Both the position numbers and the translations under genes were made by a program. Source: a virus. Taken from it: a stretch of DNA of 57,587 nt. The stretch covers positions 1 to 57,587 of the IMG/VR virus record IMGVR_UViG_3300020472_000029. One strand, written 5' to 3'. This document shows positions 9,801 to 17,103 of this stretch, in pieces; position 1 is the first letter of the stretch; each line of letters starts with the position of its first letter. The notes beneath the pieces were generated by a model. That model searched no databases and was not told the origin of the DNA. It saw only the letters and a list, made by a program, of their open reading frames with translations.

Positions 9801-12800
9801 AGATTATTCTCACCTAAACCTAATGTCTTAGCATTTGCACTGATACCTGTTCCGAATAGTCTTGCATCAGTAATTGAATATGAAGTATCAATACCAGCAG
9901 TAATAATACCAACATTACATACAATACTCCTTAAAGGAATAGCAGACTCAACATCATCAACAACTAGAAGTCTATCTTCAAATAATGGGTTCTTAGTTCC
10001 CCAAATCGTAAATACATTACCAGAAACCAATGTGTGGTTCTTATCTACTCTAATAGTTGCAATACCAGATGAACGATCTACATCAATCCATGTAACACCA
10101 GTACCAACGTTTGCAAGAGTATATGTTGCCTGTCTTCTATCATCTCTACCTGTAAAGTAAGGTGCTAGAGTTCTTGATGTTCCAATCTCAACAGAAACAG
10201 TCCTTGCAGTTGGGACATCTACAATTTTAAATGTACCATTCAACTCAGGAGTCTCAAATCCCTGTAATGTTAAACCATCACCCTGATTATTAAAGATTGA
10301 AGTAACAGAAACTACACCAGCGACTGTTGGATTACCTGCTGGGAAAGCAGATACAGTCATGGTGTTACCTACACCATAAGTACAACCACCATCAATAAGT
10401 TCTACTCCAGTAATAGTACCAGCAGCAGAAACAGTAACCTCTGCAGCAGCATTCTTACCAGATAGTGCATTATTCTCAAGGTCTGCAGCATATATTACTG
10501 TTGCAATACCAGATCCGTTATTATATCCAGAGCCTGGAGTGATTAACTCTACTGATTTAATAGTATTCAGTCTATGCTCTACATCAGTATAAAGAGTAAT
10601 AGTAGTATTACCCGTACCAGTAATAACTGCACCCGTTACAGCGAAACCTACCTGCTGTCCTTGCATGAAGTAGGATAGTGCCTCACGAGTAACTGAGTTC
10701 TTCTTGTCATTAGTAACAACTTCACCAACAACAGATGCACTTGAGTGTGTAATTGCAGGTTGTGGATCAGACTCGTAGTTATCTCTATCCTGTTGTGGAT
10801 ATAGGTTCCTTACGTCCTGAGAGAAAGACTTCATGGATACACCATATCCAAGGTCTTTGTCCAGTGGAATTGACCCACAAACGACGGTTAGGTTATATAC
10901 CCCGTCTTGTCCAGATGTGCCTGGAACGTGCGGTCTAGACTCTTGTACCCTATACACAGAGAACGTATCAGCAGACTTAGATCTCTGTACTGTAGGCAGT
11001 GCATCAATCTGTTGTTGAGTAGTTCTTTGGTTGACCTGACTCTTAAATGCGCCAGGATCAGTTGATATACCAGCAACAGTAAATGACTTTGCAGTTGGAA
11101 TAGTAGCAATGACATGTTCGCCATTATATCCTAGACCATATACACCAGTACTATTATTGACACTATCAACACCTTTAATATCTACTAAGTCACCTATCTG
11201 TAACCTATGTTGTTTCTCAGTAGTGAATGTAAGAGTCTGTGATCCAAATGTAGCATTCTTAAGAATCTTAACGTTCTTGAGTTGAGTTGGGTTACTCAAA
11301 TCAGCACTCAAATAAGATGCACTACTTACACCAACAGTCTTAGATTCTTGTAGAATGAAACCAGGCTTAGGAGCACGAGCATTAGTATGTTCTTTAGGTA
11401 GAACATATCTCATTCTATAGAGTCTATCCAATAAGGATCTATTATCTACTCTACGTTTGATGTATGTTGTACCAGTTTCTGATCCAATAACACCCAGACC
11501 AATTGTATTAAGTGCAGGGAAGATTGTATTATAAGTTGTACTTGGGTGACCAAGAATATACCAGTTACTATTGGCAGCATCCCATTGAACTGGATGGCCT
11601 GGGTCGCCTGGGTTCTTATCACTAACTGTAGATCTAACTATTAATTTACCACCATTGTTAGAAAGTCCAGTTATAGGTCTCCTAGAAGCAGCATCGTTAA
11701 ATGTAGATGCCAACTGGATTCTATCAGCAGCAAGGTTACCACCAGCAATGGCATAATATACCTTATCATTTACAATACCATTTGGAGTCTCACCAGTGTT
11801 ACTAAAGACTCTAATTTTCTCACCATTAACTAACTGATGATTAGCAGTAAATTGAAGTACGTTAGAAATAATGGCATTAACACCAGAGTTTCTGATAACT
11901 TGATACTCCTTCTTATATGATGTACCAATACCACTAGGAACCTGCATGAGAATTGGAGTCTCATATGTTTCCTGTACTGCCTGACCAGATAAAGTATTGA
12001 CCAAACTTAGATATAATGTCTCTCCTTTTCTTGCACCAATACTGAATGAATCCACCTCTGCTGGTGGTACAATATCAATACTATTGTAACTATTAAGATA
12101 TAATCTATCTGTTACACCAATACCAATAGTTTTTGCAACATCAAGAGTCAACCAAGATGATGTACTCTCTTCATTCTGGAGTTCTCTTGGTGGAATAATA
12201 TGTGTAATATAACCAACATCGTCTCTATCAAATGCACTTGGTCTAAATCCTGATGCTTCAAGAGCAGTCTGACCAAAGTTACTGTTAGAGTTAGTAATAG
12301 ATGCGTCACCACCTCTCTCTGCATGGAAGTGACGAGCATATGCAATAGCGAAAACAGACACCAACTGAACAACAGCGTTGTTCCTAACTCTCATGTGAGA
12401 TGTCTCATATGATGGCTTATAGATTGCCCTTGAGTTGGAGTGTAGTGGTTTGTCTGACTCAGATACAGTAGTAGTATCGTTAAAGATTGCAGTTGAAGGA
12501 TTATATAATACGAAAGCATTATCATCCTTCTGGATTGAGATACCAGTGAACTGGGCACAAACCATAGATTTGAAACCAGTTGCCTTGTCTCCATCACAAT
12601 CCAAACCATTCATACCATAAACTGATCTCAATGAACAGTTAAAGACATATGGAGATGCAGATCCTACAGTATCAGGTTCAACTATAACAGATGAGTTCTG
12701 AATTTCTTGTGCGGTAGGTAGTGCATTGCCAGGTGTGGCAGGAGTAACAAACCTAAACTCAGTATCACTAAGTACCTCATCAACTAAGAAAGAACCATTA

Positions 12801-13789
12801 TATGAATTAATAGCAGTAGTAATACCAGCAATTAAGACAGGAGTATCCTTGAATAATCCATGATTTCTATCAGTATCAACAGTAATTATACTTGTAGGTG
12901 TATTACCGTCACCAGCCTTAATAGAAGTAATACCAACAGGGTCAGCAGCAAGGTCACCAACAATTCTAAACTCATCTACGTTAGGTTCAAAGTCAGTAAA
13001 TGTTGGGTAATCACCAAGAGGACGACCAGATGAATCTCCATAGGCTTTTGCAACCTTGAAGTAATACATATCAAGGTCAGTAAGCTGACTGTCTGTGCCA
13101 TTAATAAGCACATTATTCATACCATCAGCAAACGTAAATGTCGCTAATTTATGGTGTGAGTATGTAGGTGTCTTAGTATTACTATCATAGTCATAATATG
13201 CAACCTTACTAATATCAGCATCAAAAATGGTGAAAGCAGTAAAGTAACAAGTACCAGTTACACGAAGTACTCCAGAGTACTGCATGTTATCATCTTCTGG
13301 ATCTGGTACATATAATGGTCTTAGTTTTGTTTTACGAAGGTCAAAACCAATAATAGATGTACCCCTAGGTAGGATAGCACCACCTTCAGTAGAGTTATAC
13401 TTATATAATTCGTTATTAGGATCTAATACATCAAAGTTAGTTTCATTTGTAAATTGACTAAGTGTTGATGCCTGCCATGCTGCGTTCTTTCTTACTTTAT
13501 ATTCTGCCGTTCCACTATTATTTGTTACAGTAAGCCCAGGCCTGTTATCAATATAATGTACGCCTGGATATGCAAGTATAGTTGTTCTGTCTATCTTATC
13601 GTTATTCTGACCACTCTGATATGAAAATCTTGCCGCTTCAATCAGTGCCCTCTGTATCGTTTTAAAAGGACGAGTTTGTGAATTACCTCTGTTCTCGATA
13701 CTATCAGTAGCATCAAAATCACTGGGATTAACATATAGAATGTTACCTTCAGCATTCTTCAGAAAGTTTTCTAATCTTGATAGAGGCAT
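6815..13789 (-). CDS. Giant tail-fibre protein with S74 peptidase/chaperone C terminus
   Basis: A 2324-residue protein, the largest in the window. The N-terminal part (LYVNPSDFDATDS, then TRPFKTIQRAL) looks like a parallel-beta-helix fibre start known from large cyanophage structural proteins. Around residues 1750-2050 a loose repeat built on GIVT/GVVT/GIAT recurs at least six times and probably forms trimeric fibre shaft. The last 108 residues are an intramolecular chaperone of the endosialidase (peptidase S74) type: SDIRLK with the presumptive catalytic Ser2217, GVSAQAVQDVLPE, and YEKLVPLLIEAIKEL. Such domains trimerise the fibre and cut themselves off at the serine. A late promoter-like element precedes it. 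It probably contacts the host surface or links to the baseplate. Confidence 0.85.
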   Translation of the reverse strand: MPLSRLENFLKNAEGNILYVNPSDFDATDSIENRGNSQTRPFKTIQRALIEAARFSYQSGQNNDKIDRTTILAYPGVHYIDNRPGLTVTNNSGTAEYKVRKNAAWQASTLSQFTNETNFDVLDPNNELYKYNSTEGGAILPRGTSIIGFDLRKTKLRPLYVPDPEDDNMQYSGVLRVTGTCYFTAFTIFDADISKVAYYDYDSNTKTPTYSHHKLATFTFADGMNNVLINGTDSQLTDLDMYYFKVAKAYGDSSGRPLGDYPTFTDFEPNVDEFRIVGDLAADPVGITSIKAGDGNTPTSIITVDTDRNHGLFKDTPVLIAGITTAINSYNGSFLVDEVLSDTEFRFVTPATPGNALPTAQEIQNSSVIVEPDTVGSASPYVFNCSLRSVYGMNGLDCDGDKATGFKSMVCAQFTGISIQKDDNAFVLYNPSTAIFNDTTTVSESDKPLHSNSRAIYKPSYETSHMRVRNNAVVQLVSVFAIAYARHFHAERGGDASITNSNSNFGQTALEASGFRPSAFDRDDVGYITHIIPPRELQNEESTSSWLTLDVAKTIGIGVTDRLYLNSYNSIDIVPPAEVDSFSIGARKGETLYLSLVNTLSGQAVQETYETPILMQVPSGIGTSYKKEYQVIRNSGVNAIISNVLQFTANHQLVNGEKIRVFSNTGETPNGIVNDKVYYAIAGGNLAADRIQLASTFNDAASRRPITGLSNNGGKLIVRSTVSDKNPGDPGHPVQWDAANSNWYILGHPSTTYNTIFPALNTIGLGVIGSETGTTYIKRRVDNRSLLDRLYRMRYVLPKEHTNARAPKPGFILQESKTVGVSSASYLSADLSNPTQLKNVKILKNATFGSQTLTFTTEKQHRLQIGDLVDIKGVDSVNNSTGVYGLGYNGEHVIATIPTAKSFTVAGISTDPGAFKSQVNQRTTQQQIDALPTVQRSKSADTFSVYRVQESRPHVPGTSGQDGVYNLTVVCGSIPLDKDLGYGVSMKSFSQDVRNLYPQQDRDNYESDPQPAITHSSASVVGEVVTNDKKNSVTREALSYFMQGQQVGFAVTGAVITGTGNTTITLYTDVEHRLNTIKSVELITPGSGYNNGSGIATVIYAADLENNALSGKNAAAEVTVSAAGTITGVELIDGGCTYGVGNTMTVSAFPAGNPTVAGVVSVTSIFNNQGDGLTLQGFETPELNGTFKIVDVPTARTVSVEIGTSRTLAPYFTGRDDRRQATYTLANVGTGVTWIDVDRSSGIATIRVDKNHTLVSGNVFTIWGTKNPLFEDRLLVVDDVESAIPLRSIVCNVGIITAGIDTSYSITDARLFGTGISANAKTLGLGENNLAGRATYFYAGISTTIDAPLTSTDTAITLTGIAGFKRGDYCMVNGEIVRFVNSNINKILRGQFGTLASNAVVGTTIKKIDVLPMELRRPSILRASGHTFEYLGYGSGNYSTSLPQKQDRVLSDTETLAAQKKELDGGTVVYTGMNDSGDFYTGYKRLSSITGEEEVIEAPVFSYTGDDAEAESTKRVSGVFDEVLVRESITVEGGDNNNRTSQFYGPVNFTEKLTSNSTEGVEAINMYLRGDAPQGKLITVGISTPTGTKRSGDLSLVGIPDAGGYLGHIYAEGEWRRFGVISQERDRNFLKVDQIGIGQSNVGVFNFKDSLEVNGVVKVKDLFVSGIVTFASNQSFAGVSYDTLVVKKVIDLWGYNTTGGISPQGIPWETYGYYTIVDEGGTARMNNMEVVGTYVSFKPAAHIKAESSWHSTWAGISTFAGHLQVGDITVGVGSITVNKFEARTAYAETLTVPKNLYATNGIVTDFKATDASISRNYSDVGITTLAHVGTSYVNETNIYTGIATQVRITNHIITPQLYGLAGIVTNLTSTNIWSENISGTAVTATDLHFTDDLYGPDMYINSGVVTAIKSQYIGGRGNAGSGQPEIRVNLNSGIVTSLTGYAMTMERINMKTGGDGVCSPKIYSDVGIVTQLSAGSNKSMVIDAGATGNIKSYQFESTASFGSNVAPFVVASPKKVANLNADLLDGMNAEANTQNAASIVARDAAGSFKANIIVANAFNGGSLSGNGGLTISNNGGGDAIDCNGTMNVSTTLTVGTKVICADFEGKADAAGLADDCKGASGQVLYNSSQNNTTTSSNMQFNGTKLTVKDFECNGTFTAAGTAQVNAATAQVATNLSGGSSWAIPYWSSANNIDYNNSFKISSGQNLSVPGDITAFASDIRLKTSIQQIDNAVAKVCSLSGFTYTHNEIGKKLLGGSGNRRFAGVSAQAVQDVLPEAVRPAPTDENYLTVQYEKLVPLLIEAIKELKDEIDDLKSNKVERIYKPK

Positions 13790-13820
13790 TGACCTTCAAC
13801 CTATAGGATTTCTTCTAACC

Positions 13821-13828
13821 TATTTAGA
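13821..13828 (-). promoter_or_regulatory. Putative late promoter -10 element
   Basis: The minus strand reads TCTAAATA about 32 bases ahead of the giant fibre gene ATG at 13789. The CTAAATA core recurs before gp26, the HNH gene, purC and others in this window, consistent with T4-like late transcription. Confidence 0.45.
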
Positions 13829-13831
13829 CAC

Positions 13832-14521
13832 TCAAAGAAAGAGAACCTGTGCAACCCTAGGATATTCGTTAAACCACCCTAGTTTAAGTTCAGCAGAGTG
13901 CAACACATCAGTAGGATACAGAACTGCACGATTATATTTCATTTCAAGTAAGTATTCTCTCTTAAACTTCTCATCCATAATGGATTGTATAGTGTCATAA
14001 GACTCATTCCTAACCTGATACAAGTATGGATCTAAACTCTCACTAATGGTCATCTGACCACCATAACTCCACATACTTGTACCACCATTACACTCATGTG
14101 GTGAATTTAAATATATTACTACACCAAATTGGTTGGGATATGTATTCTTTTCATATGTATCTTGATGTGGTATGAGTCCAACAGGATTACTCTTTATACT
14201 ATCATCCGTAATGAAATTGCACATATATGAGGCACTACCCCATGATTCTTCATACTTATCTCTATCAGTAGGTCTTCCCCATATATCCTCATCAAAACAC
14301 AGTTCATCAAATATTGGTTTAACATTCCATATTTCAGTAGTATCCAAATATACTCTATTTCCAGGCATACCACCACTTATTGGAAGATTACCTTGACCAC
14401 GAATGGAACGAACCTCATCTGGATTCTGATAGAAATTATCAATAATAACAGCAGATCTCTTATCTATTCCAATATCACCTACAACAGTAATATCCAATAC
14501 ATCACTTAATTCAAACATCAC
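13832..14521 (-). CDS. 2OG-Fe(II) oxygenase-like protein (DUF6445-type)
   Basis: A 229-residue protein with His119 and Asp121 (IPHQDTY), the GVVIYLN strand, a GGTSMW loop, YNRAVLYP, the distal His208 (VLHSAEL) and Arg222 near the C terminus. All elements of a functional iron site are visible. It overlaps the next gene upstream by four bases (ATGA), and that gene is a clear paralogue in which the ligands are missing, so this pair arose by tandem duplication. Substrate unknown. Confidence 0.75.
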   Translation of the reverse strand: MMFELSDVLDITVVGDIGIDKRSAVIIDNFYQNPDEVRSIRGQGNLPISGGMPGNRVYLDTTEIWNVKPIFDELCFDEDIWGRPTDRDKYEESWGSASYMCNFITDDSIKSNPVGLIPHQDTYEKNTYPNQFGVVIYLNSPHECNGGTSMWSYGGQMTISESLDPYLYQVRNESYDTIQSIMDEKFKREYLLEMKYNRAVLYPTDVLHSAELKLGWFNEYPRVAQVLFL

Positions 14522-15213
14522 ATGTATAATGTCTGTGTCATACGAGGGGTGTCAGGGTGTCTAAACCATCCCTTCTGTAGTTCTGGACAACTCAACAACT
14601 GTGTTTTATATAATATCGCCCTATTAAATTCCATAGGGAAAGCATGTTCAACCTTCCAAGCAAAAGAAGACTTCAATTGCATGTTCATATTATCAAAATC
14701 CTTCTCATCCTGCCACTTATCCAAGTTAGGTTTAGCTATAGTCATACTTCCAAGGAAACTGTATAGATCCGTACCACCCTTTTGTTCTTCTCCCTTATTC
14801 AAATATACCTCAAGTCTAAACTGGAATGGTGAAGGTATATGTGGATAACTACTCTGTGAAGGCATTATCTTCAGAGGTTCATCAAGAAAATCCTTCTCAG
14901 TAATATACTCACACATAAAAGAAGCCCTATCCCATACTTGACCGTATGGATATGGGTCAGTCTCAATACCCCAGAATTCCTTATCAAAACATACTTGATC
15001 AAATAATGGTCTTAAATTCTTTTGTAGATCTTGAATCTCCAATGCATGTTCTGGTTTATTAGGATTTACTAAACCTTCACGTTTCTTCAATGCTAATCTA
15101 CGAACAGATTCTGGATCCTTATAAAAATGATCAAAAAGCATCACCCTGTTATTATCAGCTCCTATATTGGTTATAGCAACAATATCAAGTTTATCGTTAT
15201 CTAATTCAAACAT
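14518..15213 (-). CDS. Oxygenase-like paralogue lacking iron ligands
   Basis: A 231-residue protein that aligns almost without gaps to its neighbour at 13832-14521: same N terminus (IGAD/IGID, RVMLFDHFY), CFDxxxWG, ASFMCxYIT, FRLEVYLN, GGTDLYSF, FNRAILY, GWF. The residues that should bind iron are replaced: Ser119 for His, Ser121 for Asp (MPSQSSY), and Ser208 for the distal His (LLSCPEL). The C-terminal arginine (Arg224) is kept. It is therefore probably a non-enzymatic fold, perhaps a partner or substrate-binding subunit of the active copy. The reading frame is intact, so it is not simple decay. Confidence 0.75.
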   Translation of the reverse strand: MFELDNDKLDIVAITNIGADNNRVMLFDHFYKDPESVRRLALKKREGLVNPNKPEHALEIQDLQKNLRPLFDQVCFDKEFWGIETDPYPYGQVWDRASFMCEYITEKDFLDEPLKIMPSQSSYPHIPSPFQFRLEVYLNKGEEQKGGTDLYSFLGSMTIAKPNLDKWQDEKDFDNMNMQLKSSFAWKVEHAFPMEFNRAILYKTQLLSCPELQKGWFRHPDTPRMTQTLYM

Positions 15214-15233
15214 TTTCTAATACTTAATGAAGA

Positions 15234-15530
15234 GGGGGCATTCCACCCCCAAGGATCAGTTGGTTAACAAGGTTGATCTAAACCCCGATTGCCCCTTAGG
15301 CAGTAGCGAGTTCGCTAGTGCGGGCAAATTCTCTCGTGAGAACACGAGAGAATGCTACGATGTTATTCGCAGCGGTGTCGATGTCTTTAGCATCTGTGTT
15401 TTGCTTATCCAAGCAGGTTTCAGTCATGTCCCGTATACCCTGTCGAAACCTTGGCACCCCCTTGCAAAGGTGGAGGTGAGGGGAGTCGAACCCCTGTCCA
15501 GAATGTCGATTACACCACCTACATGACTTT
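15234..15530 (-). ncRNA. ssrA: Permuted two-piece tmRNA (transfer-messenger RNA)
   Basis: Read leftward, an acceptor piece (about 15530 to 15471) comes first: a T arm AGGGG-TTCGACT-CCCCT followed by the 3' acceptor strand CACCTCC and A. After only about nine bases the coding piece begins at 15461 with GGGGGTGCCAAGGTTTCGAC, whose first seven bases pair with CACCTCC (one G-U). AGTCATGT at 15521-15528 pairs exactly with ACATGACT read from 15429-15422, forming helix P2, with a further TATAC/GTGTA pairing. The tag frame runs from GCG at 15370 to TAA at 15296 and begins ANNIVAFSR, like host cyanobacterial tags. Hairpins within and after the tag, ending with a G5/C5 stem at 15234-15250, fit the pseudoknot region. 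Outer ends are approximate. Confidence 0.85.
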
Positions 15531-15542
15531 TTAAGTCATTCA

Positions 15543-15689
15543 TCAGGACTTTTTAACAGGTTTTTCAGTTAATTGTGGTTTACCAGTCTGTTTGGCAATA
15601 AATGCAGCAAGTTCTGGAGTCTCTTCCCACTCCCATGTCTCCTCACGACCTTTCTTATCAGTCTTTGTGAATGTTCTCTTAACCATCAT
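15543..15689 (-). CDS. Small hypothetical protein
   Basis: A 48-residue charged protein (KRTFTKTDKKGREETWEWEETPELAAF in two overlapping parts is its core, Trp- and Glu-rich in the middle and Lys-rich at both ends). The frame stays open upstream, but ATG at 15689 or 15686 overlaps the stop of the coiled-coil gene, as expected for coupled genes. It is the last protein gene before the tmRNA. Function unknown. Confidence 0.5.
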   Translation of the reverse strand: MMVKRTFTKTDKKGREETWEWEETPELAAFIAKQTGKPQLTEKPVKKS

Positions 15690-15864
15690 TTTTCTCCAAT
15701 AATAATTGATTAACTTGGGACTCAAGTAAAGCAACTGTCTGTTGCATTTCCCTAAAATCATCACTAAGTCTTTTAATCTGAGAGTGATGATCTGAGATTG
15801 CCTGACCAAATGCATCTATGTTTTTGAGAAGCAACTCATTTCCGTAAGGTGTGTCTTCAGTCAT
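15679..15864 (-). CDS. Small coiled-coil protein
   Basis: A 61-residue acidic protein, helical throughout, with heptads in AISDHHSQIKRLSDDF and TVALLESQVNQLLLE. It overlaps the oxygenase-like gene upstream by eight bases and the small gene downstream by about ten. Likely a real cotranscribed gene; function unknown. Confidence 0.5.
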   Translation of the reverse strand: MTEDTPYGNELLLKNIDAFGQAISDHHSQIKRLSDDFREMQQTVALLESQVNQLLLEKNDG

Positions 15865-16453
15865 TTTCCTTCCTATTCATTCTAATAGTACCCTCTGGTT
15901 CTGGGGTTAGGTATTTCATGTATATATTACCAGAAATAGTAGTCCCTACCTGACCAGAATTAACACTATGCATTAAAAAGGATGGGAATATAATTATATC
16001 ACCTTTTTTAAGATCTGGTTTATAATCCAGAGGAAATGCACCATGACAATTACCCAACTGATTTTGAATCAAACCCATAGAAGGATTAAAGAAAGATGTT
16101 CTTGATCTTTCTACAGTCTCATATACAATAAAACTCCACTGAGAGTTAGGATGTATATGCGGATCCTGATAATCATGCTCACCGTATCTATTTCTCCATA
16201 CATGTCCAATATTGGGATCATTACCCATTAATCCCAAAGGACCTAGGTTTCTACCAATAACTTCTCCTAGATGTTCCCAGACTGCTGGAGTCAATTCTAG
16301 TTTAGTATTGAAAGTTGTCTTGAGACCAGAATCCCATGTGGGTTGTAAATCCTCTGGTGGTTCTTCTGCTATCTTAAAAATATCCAGATCAACCTTATCT
16401 TCAAAGATTGGAATACTAAAAATTTGTTTTAAATTAGGGGCAGGTTCATTCAT
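15857..16453 (-). CDS. 2OG-Fe(II) oxygenase-like protein (HxH type)
   Basis: A 198-residue protein with VWRNRY, then DPHIHPNSQWSF giving His99 and His101, a downstream IIIFPSFLMHSVNSG with the distal His, and TTISGNIY. The protein at 56761-57300 has the same motifs in the same order (VWRNKY, DPHIHSGAQWSF, IIIFPSWIEHF, TTIAGNVY), so the two are close paralogues separated by 40 kb. It overlaps the oxygenase-like gene upstream by four bases. Substrate unknown. Confidence 0.75.
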   Translation of the reverse strand: MNEPAPNLKQIFSIPIFEDKVDLDIFKIAEEPPEDLQPTWDSGLKTTFNTKLELTPAVWEHLGEVIGRNLGPLGLMGNDPNIGHVWRNRYGEHDYQDPHIHPNSQWSFIVYETVERSRTSFFNPSMGLIQNQLGNCHGAFPLDYKPDLKKGDIIIFPSFLMHSVNSGQVGTTISGNIYMKYLTPEPEGTIRMNRKEND

Positions 16454-17082
16454 TTTCTAGCGGGCAAAGGGTTCTTTCTCATGAATTTGTATATCAAACT
16501 GGTTCTTAAACCACGATATGTTTCGTTTGGTGGATTACCGTGATGTTCTATATTACCCTTGAATAATATAATTCGGCCAGGTGCAGGATCTACTCCTTGC
16601 CATTCACCATTTAGTTTAGCCATTAACTGACCACCCCACTCTGATTGCCAATGCTTATTAGCATAGTAACCAAAACTTATTCCATTATCACACTCACAAT
16701 CCCTATGTGGAGTGGTATTGTGGATATATTGTTGTCCATTGATTAGTATCTCACCCAGTTCTAAGTCAATATTCATTGTACCAAGTACGGCACCTGCAAT
16801 CATCTCAAAACAACTGTCTTTTGCAATTTCTGACTTAGGTGGGAATATGGATTGTTTTAAAGCACCAACTTCAGGCCATTCAGGATCTGCTCCTATATCA
16901 CGACCATCTGTTGGATACCCACTAGTATGTCCATAGTACCAACCATAACTGCTCATTATAAGATTATCAACGTAGTTAATAAACCAATGTGGAAATAGGT
17001 TATCAACAATATAAATTTCATCCTTGGATAGGTCATAGTTAGACCAATCTAAGAATTCCTTATTTGCATCAATGTGGATCAT
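16450..17082 (-). CDS. 2OG-Fe(II) oxygenase-like protein
   Basis: A 210-residue protein with His126 and Asp128 (TTPHRDCECD), a WGGQLMAKLNGEW strand pair, FKGNIEHHG with the distal His, and RTSLIYKF containing the probable 2-oxoglutarate-binding arginine. The layout matches prolyl-4-hydroxylase-type domains. It is coupled by a four-base overlap to the HxH-type oxygenase-like gene that follows it. Substrate unknown. Confidence 0.75.
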   Translation of the reverse strand: MIHIDANKEFLDWSNYDLSKDEIYIVDNLFPHWFINYVDNLIMSSYGWYYGHTSGYPTDGRDIGADPEWPEVGALKQSIFPPKSEIAKDSCFEMIAGAVLGTMNIDLELGEILINGQQYIHNTTPHRDCECDNGISFGYYANKHWQSEWGGQLMAKLNGEWQGVDPAPGRIILFKGNIEHHGNPPNETYRGLRTSLIYKFMRKNPLPARK

Positions 17083-17103
17083 AGTCTTATTTTAATACCT
17101 TAT

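Noticed and set aside
15227-15526. Plus-strand 99-codon frame across the tmRNA
   Set aside because: It is antisense to a tmRNA with matching helices and has no protein-like composition.
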